Origin: Myxococcaceae bacterium
Lineage (GTDB): Bacteria > Myxococcota_A > UBA9160
Reading direction: 5' to 3'
Assembly (NCBI GenBank): GCA_905339255.1
Contig: CAJPFO010000004.1
Coordinates: 1 to 61,188 of the forward strand
DNA: 61,188 nucleotides
Shown here: positions 52,195 through 60,340 of the stretch, piece by piece
How the letters are laid out: each line of letters starts with the position of its first letter
How positions within the stretch are numbered: the first letter of the stretch is position 1
Notes under the pieces: generated by a model
Told to the model about the DNA's origin: nothing
The model's input: only the letters and a program-made list of their open reading frames with translations
The model's database searches: none
Program-made: the position numbers and the translations under genes

Positions 52195-53370
52195 TTGAAG
52201 CGAATCGCTCGCCTCGCCGTGCTCGCAGCCCTCGTCCTTTCCGCTCCCGCGCGGGGCCAGTCCGCGCCGGACCCCTCGACGCTCGGCCCCTTCGCGGTGG
52301 GACACGAGAGCTTCGAGCTCGTCGACCCGAGCCGCCGCGAGATCCGGGGCGGCGTCGAGGTCGATCGCACCCTCGTCGTCGACGTCTGGTACCCGGCAGC
52401 TCCGGGAGCGACCGGCGCTTTCGCGTTCTATCCGTTCCAGGTCTTCTCGCTCGGCTTCACGTCGACGCTGGCTCGCGAAGGCGCAGCGCCCGTTCCGAAC
52501 GTCGCGCGACCACTCGTCGTCTTCTCGCACGGCAACAGTGGCATCAGCGTCCAGTCGACGGGCCTTTGCGAAACGCTCGCGAGCCACGGCTTCGTCGTCG
52601 CCGCGCCGAACCACACGGGCAATACGGCCTCCGACGCATTCTTCGGTTCGAGCTTCCCGTTTGCGACGAGCGCCCGCAACCGGCCTCTCGACGTCTCCGC
52701 CGTGATCGACCGGATGATCGCGCGTTCGCGAACCCCGGGAGACCGCCTCTTCCGGCTCGTGAACCCGTTCCAGATCGGAGCGGCGGGACACTCCTTCGGC
52801 GGCTTCACGGCGCTCGCGATCGCGAGCGGTTACGCCGACGTTCCCGCCGATCCCCGCGTGCGGGCCGTGATGCCGATCGCGCCCGCCGCACGGATCCTCA
52901 CCGACGACGAGCTCGCGCGAATCACCGTGCCCGTCTTCGTGCTCGGAGGAACCGAAGACACCACGACGCCGATCGAGCCGAACAGCCGGGTGGCGTTCGA
53001 GGAGCCCTCGTCGCGGCGGGTCTACCGCGCCGACATCGTCGACGCCGGCCACTCGCACTTCGCGAGCGTGTGCAAGCTCGCCGACGTCCTCCTCGCACTC
53101 AACTCTCCGCTGAGCTTCATCCGGAGCGTCGTCCCCGGTTTCGACCAGACGTGCAGCGAGGGAGCCTTCCCGATCGCCGAGGCGGAGAGGATCCAGAATC
53201 TCTACGCCGTCTCGTTCTTCCGCAGGCATCTCGCGCAGGATTCGCGCTACGAGGCGTTTCTCGACCTTCCCTACGCGCAGCTCTTCGAGCCGGGGGTCCT
53301 CTTCCTGCGGAGGAACACGAGCTTCCCGATCTTCTGGAGCCAGTTCTTGCAGGTCCTCGAGCGGCCGTAG
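52195..53370 (+). CDS. Secreted alpha/beta hydrolase (PAF-acetylhydrolase-like)
   Basis: A 391-residue protein with signal peptide (MKRIARLAVLAALVLSAPARG). The core begins VVDVWYPA; FSHGNSG (110-116) forms the oxyanion hole, GHSFGG contains the nucleophile Ser200, GGTEDTTTP an acidic stretch and DAGHSHF the probable catalytic His. The arrangement resembles platelet-activating-factor acetylhydrolase-like and dienelactone-type esterases. Substrate unknown. TTG start with CGGAGG five bases before it. Confidence 0.85.
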   Translation: MKRIARLAVLAALVLSAPARGQSAPDPSTLGPFAVGHESFELVDPSRREIRGGVEVDRTLVVDVWYPAAPGATGAFAFYPFQVFSLGFTSTLAREGAAPVPNVARPLVVFSHGNSGISVQSTGLCETLASHGFVVAAPNHTGNTASDAFFGSSFPFATSARNRPLDVSAVIDRMIARSRTPGDRLFRLVNPFQIGAAGHSFGGFTALAIASGYADVPADPRVRAVMPIAPAARILTDDELARITVPVFVLGGTEDTTTPIEPNSRVAFEEPSSRRVYRADIVDAGHSHFASVCKLADVLLALNSPLSFIRSVVPGFDQTCSEGAFPIAEAERIQNLYAVSFFRRHLAQDSRYEAFLDLPYAQLFEPGVLFLRRNTSFPIFWSQFLQVLERP

Positions 53371-53396
53371 GCGAGCCGAAGCCCGCCAGAGCGAGG

Positions 53397-55934
53397 CTAC
53401 GCCTCGACCGGGGCCTCGGATGTCCACCGGCGAAGCGCCGTGACGAGGTTCTCGGATCGGACCGGCTTCGGGACGTGGTCGTCCATTCCGGCGGCGAGAC
53501 AGCGCTCGCGGTCTCCCTTCATCGCGTTCGCGGTGAGCGCGATCACCGGAATACGACGCGTCGACCCGGCCTCGCGACGACGCAGCTCGATCGTGGCCTC
53601 GTAGCCGTCGAGCTCGGGCATCTGGCAATCCATGAAGACGACGTCGTAGCTTCGGCTCGTCGCCTTCAGGACGGCCTCGCGGCCGTCGCCGGCCGTGTCG
53701 ACGATGCAGCCGAGCTTCTCGAGCAGTCGCGCCGCGATCTTCCGGTTCACGCCATTGTCCTCGGCGAGCAGGACGCGGATTCCGCTTCGAAGCGCCGGCG
53801 TGGCATCGGTGCCGGCCTCTCGCTTCGGGCTCGTGTCTCGCGGAAGCGGGACACGGAACCAGAAGCGCGAGCCCTGCCCCGGAGCCGATTCGACTCCGAT
53901 CTCGCCGCGCATCTTGTCGACGAGCTGCTTCGAGATCGCGAGACCGAGACCTGCACCGCCATGGCGTCGCGCGGCCGAGTTGTCGCCCTGCTCGAAGCGC
54001 CGGAAGAGGCGGTCACGGACGGACTCCGAGATCCCCGGTCCCGTATCGCGGACCGAGAACTCGATGTCGCACACGCCCGACCGCTCGCCGACGAGCGCGA
54101 CGTCGAGCGTGACGTGGCCGCGGTCGGTGAACTTGATCGCGTTGTTCACGAGGTTGATCATCACCTGGCGAAGCCGTCCTTCGTCCGCGACGACGTGCCG
54201 CGGAGTTCCGGCCCCGACGCTCGCCGAGAGGACGAGACCCTTCTCTTCCGCACGCAGGGTGAGCATCGAGATCACCGCGTCGACACATTCGAAGAGGTCG
54301 ACCGGTGCAGGCTCGAGCTCGAGCCGACCCGCCTCGATCCGCGAAAGGTCGAGAATGTCGTCGATGATCGAGAGGAGCGCTTCGGCAGAGCCGTGCGCCA
54401 TCGAGACGAGATCTCGTTGCTCGTCGTCGAGGTGCGTCTCGGCGAGAAGGCCGGTCGCGCCGAGGATGCCGTTCATCGGCGTTCGGATCTCGTGGCTCAT
54501 GGTCGCGAGGAACTCGCTCTTCGCCCGGTCCGCCGCCATCGCACGGTCTCGAGCCGCCTCGAGCTCGTCGGAGGTCCGGCGCGCCGCGGTGACGTCCTCG
54601 ATCGTCGTCACGTAGCCGAGGAGTTGCCCGTCCTCGACGATCGGCGCACAGCGGTACGAGATCCACTGCTCGCGTCCGCTCGGAAGGACGTTGCGCGAGA
54701 AGCCTCCGGCCGCGACCCCGTCCCGATGGATGCGTCCGACGGTTTCGAGCACTCCCGGGAGATCATCGGGATGGAGCAAACGCTGCCAGCCATCGCCGCG
54801 GAGCTCCTCGAGCGGCGTCTCGACGATGCGCTCGTAGGTCGGGTTCACGTGGACGACGCCGCCCTCGGGCGAGATGAGCGCGATTCCGAGCGGGCACGCT
54901 TCGCTCATCGCACGGAAGCGGGCCTCGCTCTCGGCGAGCGCGCGCATCGCCCGCACGCGCTCGGTCACGTCGCGGGCGACGATCGCCACCTCGACGCGAT
55001 CCGAGATCGCCATCCGGCTCGCCGCATAGTCGACGAGCCGCTCCTCGCCGTCCTTGCGGAGCACCCGGATCGCCTGCCCCGAGAAGACGGCTCCCGGCTT
55101 CGCGGTCTCGACGATCTCGGCGAGCCTCCGGTCGTTGCCCGCACGACGGGTGGGGGGCCGGAGCATCCGAAGGCTGCGACCGACGAGCTCGGCCTCTTCG
55201 TAGCCGAGGAGCGACTCGGTAGCGGGATTGGCACCGAGGATCGTGCCGCGGGAGTCGACGACGACGATCGTATCCGGAGCCGCCGTCACGACGGCGCGAG
55301 TCCGCTCCGCCTGCTCCGAGAGCTCTCGTTCGGTCCGCTCGTGGACCGCGAGCAGCATGCTCGCGCATCCGACGAGCACCATCACGAGTAGTGCCTGCGA
55401 GGCCGCGACGAGAAGGACGTTCGCCTCGGGGTCGACGCCGCCCCCGAGGTCGATCCTGGCGAGCCCGAGAACCGCGAATGCTGCGGTCTGCATCACCGCA
55501 ATCGCCGCATACGCGAGCGCGGCCCGCCCGCCGAGGGTGGCGACGGCGATGAGCGGCGGCACCACGATCCAACCCTGCCCCTGCATCTCCCAGCCGCCGC
55601 TCCCGAGCTGGACGAAGAATAGCGTCGTCTGCAACGCCACCACGGCGAGGTGCGCGACGCGTGTCGTGCTCGCACCCCACCGGAGCGCGAGTGCGAGAGC
55701 GCCGGCGAAGGCGGTCGCTGCGACCATGAGGGCGGCGGTTCGAGAATCGCCGGCGAGTCCGTGCGCGATCGCGGAGGTGAGGCCCACGACGAACAAGGCC
55801 ACGAGCACGCCCGTGATGGCGAGGCGACGCCGGAGTGTGACGCTCGTCTGCCGCGACGCACCGCCACTTCCCGCAATGCGATCGAGCAGATCTCGCGCGG
55901 AGGCGAGCGAGTCGGTGCCGGCCCCGCGTCCCAT
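53397..55934 (-). CDS. Hybrid sensor histidine kinase with two PAS domains and receiver
   Basis: An 845-residue inner-membrane protein. Six hydrophobic helices (38-198), PAS-1 (205-325; APDTIVVVDSRGTILGANPAT), PAS-2 (330-455), HisKA with His481 in MSHEIRTPMNG, HATPase (NLVNNAIKFTD; DTGPGIS; AGLGLAIS) and a receiver (718-845) with Asp769 in VVFMDCQMPELDG. As with the kinase at 35572-37755, no output domain follows. The two share the same HisKA-HATPase-receiver layout but different inputs. ATG 55934 is the only ATG before the first helix. It diverges from the small secreted-protein gene. Confidence 0.9.
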   Translation of the reverse strand: MGRGAGTDSLASARDLLDRIAGSGGASRQTSVTLRRRLAITGVLVALFVVGLTSAIAHGLAGDSRTAALMVAATAFAGALALALRWGASTTRVAHLAVVALQTTLFFVQLGSGGWEMQGQGWIVVPPLIAVATLGGRAALAYAAIAVMQTAAFAVLGLARIDLGGGVDPEANVLLVAASQALLVMVLVGCASMLLAVHERTERELSEQAERTRAVVTAAPDTIVVVDSRGTILGANPATESLLGYEEAELVGRSLRMLRPPTRRAGNDRRLAEIVETAKPGAVFSGQAIRVLRKDGEERLVDYAASRMAISDRVEVAIVARDVTERVRAMRALAESEARFRAMSEACPLGIALISPEGGVVHVNPTYERIVETPLEELRGDGWQRLLHPDDLPGVLETVGRIHRDGVAAGGFSRNVLPSGREQWISYRCAPIVEDGQLLGYVTTIEDVTAARRTSDELEAARDRAMAADRAKSEFLATMSHEIRTPMNGILGATGLLAETHLDDEQRDLVSMAHGSAEALLSIIDDILDLSRIEAGRLELEPAPVDLFECVDAVISMLTLRAEEKGLVLSASVGAGTPRHVVADEGRLRQVMINLVNNAIKFTDRGHVTLDVALVGERSGVCDIEFSVRDTGPGISESVRDRLFRRFEQGDNSAARRHGGAGLGLAISKQLVDKMRGEIGVESAPGQGSRFWFRVPLPRDTSPKREAGTDATPALRSGIRVLLAEDNGVNRKIAARLLEKLGCIVDTAGDGREAVLKATSRSYDVVFMDCQMPELDGYEATIELRRREAGSTRRIPVIALTANAMKGDRERCLAAGMDDHVPKPVRSENLVTALRRWTSEAPVEA

Positions 55935-56087
55935 GCCTCGGGGAATCGACTCGGCGCGGAATCGACTTGAGAATCGGCGCCTCCGCGGCGCCCCGGAGAA
56001 CGCTTCTCGGTGTTCCCCCCGAGGAACGCGCAGCGTTTCGAACGAGATTGGGCTAACATGCCCACGACCCTCGAGACCGGAGGCCCG

Positions 56088-56417
56088 ATGCGAGCGACCC
56101 CCTCCCTTCGGCTCCTGCTGCCCCTCGTCTTGGCGCTCGCCGCCCTTCCCGCGGACGCGAACAACTGCGTGAGCTGGCGGAAGCTCGCGCCCGAGGCTCG
56201 TTCGGAGCGCGTCGAGGCAACCATCTCCTCGCACGTGAAGAGTCACGTAAGCCGGCGTTACACGAGCGAGAACCGCGCCGCGATCCAGAGCTGCCTGCGG
56301 AAGTTCGCGGAGCAGATCGCGGACGAGTTCACGGCGGCCTGCGACGAGCGCCCCGGCGGGAGCGCCGAGTACCTCGACGACATCTTCGACCGCTACCTCC
56401 TCTCGTGCATCCAGTAG
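56088..56417 (+). CDS. Small secreted Cys-containing hypothetical protein
   Basis: A 109-residue protein. Signal peptide MRATPSLRLLLPLVLALAAL-PADA. Four cysteines remain in the mature chain (NNCVSWR, IQSCLRK, AACDERP, LSCIQ at the end), suited to two disulfides, and the rest is helical. Family not recognised. The ATG at 56088 is preferred over 56058 because GGAGG lies four bases upstream and a signal peptide begins there. Confidence 0.65.
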   Translation: MRATPSLRLLLPLVLALAALPADANNCVSWRKLAPEARSERVEATISSHVKSHVSRRYTSENRAAIQSCLRKFAEQIADEFTAACDERPGGSAEYLDDIFDRYLLSCIQ

Positions 56418-56523
56418 GGTCGGGGTCCGCCTCCGTCGGGAGGCCCGGTACCGAAGCGGACGCCCCTCGAGCACGGGCTACGGTCCTCCTCGTGCAGCGA
56501 TCCGCTGCGCTCGGAGGTCGGCC

Positions 56524-57180
56524 ATGTCGAGGAGCGTCGATCGTGTCGAGTACCCCGGGACGAAGCTCGACGTCCGCTGGATTCGGGCGCTTTGCCTTCA
56601 CGTGGGCGAGTGCGTACGCGCGGAGGGAGAGGTCTTTGCGGCGGGGCGAGATCCCTGGTGTGAGCCCGACGGTGCGGCTGCGCAGGAGGTCCTCGAGATC
56701 GTGAGACGCTGCCCGACGGGCGCGCTCAGCGCGGCGCCGAAGCCCGGAGAGCCGGACGAGCGTCCCGATGCGGAGAACACCGTCGTCGTCTCGAACAACG
56801 GGCCGCTCTACCTGAGAGGCGACCTCGAGATCGAAGCTGCCGCGCCCGAATGGGAAGGCGTCCGCTTCCGTGCGGCGCTCTGCCGTTGCGGGAAGAGCGA
56901 GAACAAGCCCTTCTGCGACAACGCCCACGAGAAGGCGGGGTTCGTCGACCGCGGTGCGGTCGGAGAAAGGGGCGACGAGACGGCGGCTCCCACCGGTCGC
57001 CTCCGCGTGAAGCGCATCAAGGACGGGCCGCTCCTCGTGACGGGCGGATTCGCCCTCGTCGCCGCGAGCGGCCGCGTCGCATGGCGGGGCAAGCGAGCCG
57101 CGCTCTGCCGTTGCGGGCACTCGAAGAACAAACCCTTCTGCGACGGTGCTCACTCCGCGGCCGCATTCCGCGCGGACTGA
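56524..57180 (+). CDS. Fe-S protein with 4Fe-4S mono-cluster-like and two CDGSH domains
   Basis: A 218-residue cytoplasmic protein. Residues 18-70 resemble the divergent mono-cluster ferredoxin domain (Fer4_19): CLHVGECVRAEGEVF, then RRCPTGAL. Two CDGSH [2Fe-2S] motifs follow: CRCGKSENKPFCDNAH (about 118-133) and CRCGHSKNKPFCDGAH (about 195-210). Each has the three Cys and one His ligands; the first has Asn where the motif name has Gly. The same domain series occurs in other bacteria. Probable electron carrier or cluster donor; the partner is unknown. GGAGG precedes the ATG. Confidence 0.9.
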   Translation: MSRSVDRVEYPGTKLDVRWIRALCLHVGECVRAEGEVFAAGRDPWCEPDGAAAQEVLEIVRRCPTGALSAAPKPGEPDERPDAENTVVVSNNGPLYLRGDLEIEAAAPEWEGVRFRAALCRCGKSENKPFCDNAHEKAGFVDRGAVGERGDETAAPTGRLRVKRIKDGPLLVTGGFALVAASGRVAWRGKRAALCRCGHSKNKPFCDGAHSAAAFRAD

Positions 57181-57233
57181 CCGCACTCCCGCCGGGCGAG
57201 TGAGCCTGGGGCTGCGCGTGCCCGCGGGCCGGA

Positions 57234-58520
57234 TCAGCGACGCGCGGGGTCTTCTAGCGGAACCGCGATCGCCCCCTCGGCCCCCGCGCCCGAAAGCCTT
57301 TCCTGCTCCTGCTTCGGGAGCTGCTCGACGATCTTGCGGCCGAGCGCGACGATCTCGGGGATCTCGCCGTCTGCGGGCTGCGGCATCCGGCGCTTTCTCG
57401 ACATCGCGCGCTCGATCGCGGGAGCGAGCCGCTCGAGCTTCTCCCGCCAGCGCTCGTCCTCGTTCTCGCGGAACCCGGGCATCACGTCGCGCGCAAAGAG
57501 CTCGAGCGATTCGCAGATGTGGTCGTGCCGGTTCTTCCCACCCTGCTGGATGAAGATCACCTGATCGACGCCAGCGTCCTCGAAGCCTCGCAGGTGCTCG
57601 CGGAGCTGATCGGGAGTTCCGATGCCCCGGCTTCCTCCGGCCGGGGGGAGCGACGCGCGCGCCGCTTCGAAGCGCTTCCAGATGTCGGTCCTTCCCGGCC
57701 GGTGCGTGCCGAAGATGTAGTGGTGCGCGAGCGCGTAGCCGAAGAAGCGGAACCCGTCCTCGCCGCGGCGGCGCGCCTCGGCTTCGTCCTCGTGGCACGA
57801 GAAGCCGGTCACCATCGCGATCTGCGGATTCACCGCGTGTGCGATCGGCTCGCATTCGGTTTCGAGGATGTGGTGGTAGTCGTCGACCCATTTCTTCGCC
57901 TCGGACGGGTCGACGAACGCGAAGGTGAGCGCACCGATGCCGAGCCGCGCAGCGAGCTTGATCGTCTCGCGGTTCGAGCACGCCACCCAGACGGGCGGAT
58001 GCGGCTTCTGGACGGGCTTCGGAACGACGTTGCGGCACGGCATCGAGAAGTATCGGCCTTCGAAGCCCGGGTACGGATCCATCGCCATCATGTTGCAGAC
58101 CTGCTCGACCGCCTCGCGCCACATGGCACGCTTCTCGTCGACGACGACGCCAAAACCTCCGAGCTCGGCGAGCGACGAAGACTCGCCGGTCCCGAAGTCG
58201 ACCCGACCGCCCGAAACGAGATCGAGCGTCGCGATTCGCTCGGCGACCCGAGCGGGCGGGTTGTACGCCGGCGGCATGAGCACGATGCCGTGGCCGAGAC
58301 GGATCCGCTTCGTGCGCTGCGAGCACGCGGCGAGAAAGACCTCGGGGGCCGCCGAGTGGCTGTACTCCTCGAGGAAGTGATGCTCGACCTCCCACGCGTA
58401 GTCGATGCCGAGCCGATCGGCCAGCTCGACCTGCTCGAGCGCTTCGCGGAAGAGCCGCTCCTCGGCGCCCTCGTCCCAGGGCCTCGGAAGCTGGTGCTCG
58501 TAGAAGATCCCGAACTTCAT
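57234..58520 (-). CDS. LLM-class flavin-dependent oxidoreductase (bacterial-luciferase-like monooxygenase)
   Basis: A 428-residue TIM-barrel flavoprotein. KFGIFYEHQLPRPW at the N-terminus, WEVEHHFLEEYSHSAAPEVFL, IRLGHGIVLMPPAYNPPARVAER and DFGTGESSS follow the luciferase-like pattern; the tail has a long helical extension after residue 360. Members use FMNH2 or F420 with O2 for monooxygenation, for example of alkanesulfonates. It diverges from xsc across 55 bases, which makes a sulfonate substrate plausible, though not shown by sequence. GGGAGG precedes the ATG at 58520. Confidence 0.85.
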   Translation of the reverse strand: MKFGIFYEHQLPRPWDEGAEERLFREALEQVELADRLGIDYAWEVEHHFLEEYSHSAAPEVFLAACSQRTKRIRLGHGIVLMPPAYNPPARVAERIATLDLVSGGRVDFGTGESSSLAELGGFGVVVDEKRAMWREAVEQVCNMMAMDPYPGFEGRYFSMPCRNVVPKPVQKPHPPVWVACSNRETIKLAARLGIGALTFAFVDPSEAKKWVDDYHHILETECEPIAHAVNPQIAMVTGFSCHEDEAEARRRGEDGFRFFGYALAHHYIFGTHRPGRTDIWKRFEAARASLPPAGGSRGIGTPDQLREHLRGFEDAGVDQVIFIQQGGKNRHDHICESLELFARDVMPGFRENEDERWREKLERLAPAIERAMSRKRRMPQPADGEIPEIVALGRKIVEQLPKQEQERLSGAGAEGAIAVPLEDPARR

Positions 58521-58575
58521 GGCGGCCTCCCTTGCCGAGACTCCGACGCTAGCATCCGGGTCCGGAGGAAGACCC

Positions 58576-60333
58576 ATGACCCGTCAGCGCATGACCCCCT
58601 CGGAGGCCTTCGTCGAGGTTCTCGCCGCACAGGGGGTGACCCACGTCTTCGGCATCGTCGGATCGGCCTACATGGACGCCCTCGACCTCTTCCCGGCAGC
58701 CGGAATCCGCTTCGTTCCGACGGTGCACGAGCAGGGCGCGGCGCACATGGCCGACGGCTACTCGCGGGTCACGGGGCGTCACGGGGTCTGCATCGGCCAG
58801 AACGGGCCGGGGATCACGAACTTCGTGACGGCGATCGCCGCGGCGTACTGGGCGCACAGCCCCGTGGTCGCGATCACTCCGGAGGCCGGGAGCCTCTCGA
58901 TGGGCCTCGGCGGCTTCCAGGAGACCGAGCAGCTCGCAATCTTCTCGAAGATCACGAAGTACCAGGCGCACGTGACGAGCCCCGCGCGGATGGCGGAGCT
59001 CACGGCGCGAGCGTTCGACCGCGCGCATCTCGAGCTCGGACCGACGCAACTCAACATCCCCCGCGACCATTTCTACGGCGAGATCGAATGCGAGATCCCG
59101 GCGCCGCTGCGCGTCTCGCGAGGCCCGGGAGCGAAGGCCGATCTCGACGCAGCCGCGGAGCTCCTCGCCGCGGCACGCTTTCCCGTCGTGATCGCCGGCG
59201 GCGGCGTCGTGATGTCGGAGGGCGTCCCCGCGCTCGTCGCGCTCGCCGAGCAGCTCGCCGCCCCCGTGGTGAACAGCTACCTCCACAACGACTCCTTCCC
59301 GGCGAGCCATCCGCTCGCCTGCGGACCGCTCGGCTATCACGGCTCGAAGGCAGCGATGAGGATCCTCGCGAAGGCCGACGTCGTCCTCGCGCTCGGCTCT
59401 CGCCTCGGCCCGTTCGGAACGCTTCCGCAGTACGGCTTCGACTACTGGCCGGCGCAGGCGAAGCTCGTCCAGATCGACGCCGACCCTCGCGTGCTCGGGC
59501 TCGTGAAGAAGGCGAGCGTCGCGGTCTGCGGCGATGCGCGCGAAGCCGCCGAGGCGCTCCGCGAGAGGCTCGCGGCGAGAGCGGTTCCGGCGGAAACGCG
59601 GGCGTCGCGCGAAGCGGCCGTCCGCAGCGAGAAGGAAGCCTGGGACGCCGAGCGACGCGGCTGGTCGCACGAGACCGACGCCTGGAGTCTCGAAGTTGCA
59701 AAGGGTGCGCGCGAGCTCCATCCGAGACAGGTCCTCGCCGAACTCGAACGAGCGCTCCCTTCCGACGCGATGGTCTCGACCGACATCGGGAACATCTGCC
59801 AGATCGCCAACAGCCATCTGCGCTTCGAGACGCCCCGCAGCATGTTCGGCGCGATGATGTTCGGAAACTGCGGCTACGCGTTTCCCGCGATGATCGGCTG
59901 CAAGGCCGGCTCGCCCGAGCGGCCCGCGGTCGCGTACGTCGGAGACGGCGCGTGGGGGATGAGCTTCGGTGAGCTCCTCACCTGCGTTCGCGAGCGGCTT
60001 CCCGTGACCGCCGTCGTCTTCAACAACCGGCAATGGGGTGCGGAGAAGAAGAACCAGGTCGACTTCTACGACAATCGCTTCGTGGGAGTCGACCTCGAGA
60101 ACCCGAGCTGGGCGGCGGTCGCGCGGTCGCTCGGCGCCGACGGCGTCACGGTCGACGAGCTCGGCGACGTGGGCGCCGCGCTGCGCGCGGCTTGCGCTGC
60201 CCAGCGGGACGGCCGGACGACCGTGGTCGAGATCCTCGTGACGCGCGAACTCGGCGACCCCTTCCGCCGCGACGCCCTCAAGCTCCCGAAGCGCCTGCTC
60301 CCCAAGTACCGGGCGTTCTCGGCGAAGGAGTAG
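58576..60333 (+). CDS. xsc: Sulfoacetaldehyde acetyltransferase
   Basis: A 585-residue thiamine-diphosphate enzyme that turns sulfoacetaldehyde plus phosphate into acetyl phosphate and sulfite. The Xsc-type N-terminus is very clear: MTPSEAFVEVLAAQGVTHVF, GSAYMDALDLFPAAGI, HEQGAAHMADGYSRVTG (ThDP glutamate E48-range), GPGITNFVTAIAAAYWAHSP, LGGFQETEQLAIFSKITKYQ. ThDP/Mg binding is GDGAWGMSFGE with NNRQWGAEKKNQ downstream. GGAGGAAG lies before the ATG. The next gene, an omega-aminotransferase, starts eight bases after the stop. Confidence 0.9.
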   Translation: MTRQRMTPSEAFVEVLAAQGVTHVFGIVGSAYMDALDLFPAAGIRFVPTVHEQGAAHMADGYSRVTGRHGVCIGQNGPGITNFVTAIAAAYWAHSPVVAITPEAGSLSMGLGGFQETEQLAIFSKITKYQAHVTSPARMAELTARAFDRAHLELGPTQLNIPRDHFYGEIECEIPAPLRVSRGPGAKADLDAAAELLAAARFPVVIAGGGVVMSEGVPALVALAEQLAAPVVNSYLHNDSFPASHPLACGPLGYHGSKAAMRILAKADVVLALGSRLGPFGTLPQYGFDYWPAQAKLVQIDADPRVLGLVKKASVAVCGDAREAAEALRERLAARAVPAETRASREAAVRSEKEAWDAERRGWSHETDAWSLEVAKGARELHPRQVLAELERALPSDAMVSTDIGNICQIANSHLRFETPRSMFGAMMFGNCGYAFPAMIGCKAGSPERPAVAYVGDGAWGMSFGELLTCVRERLPVTAVVFNNRQWGAEKKNQVDFYDNRFVGVDLENPSWAAVARSLGADGVTVDELGDVGAALRAACAAQRDGRTTVVEILVTRELGDPFRRDALKLPKRLLPKYRAFSAKE

Positions 60334-60340
60334 TCCCCCC

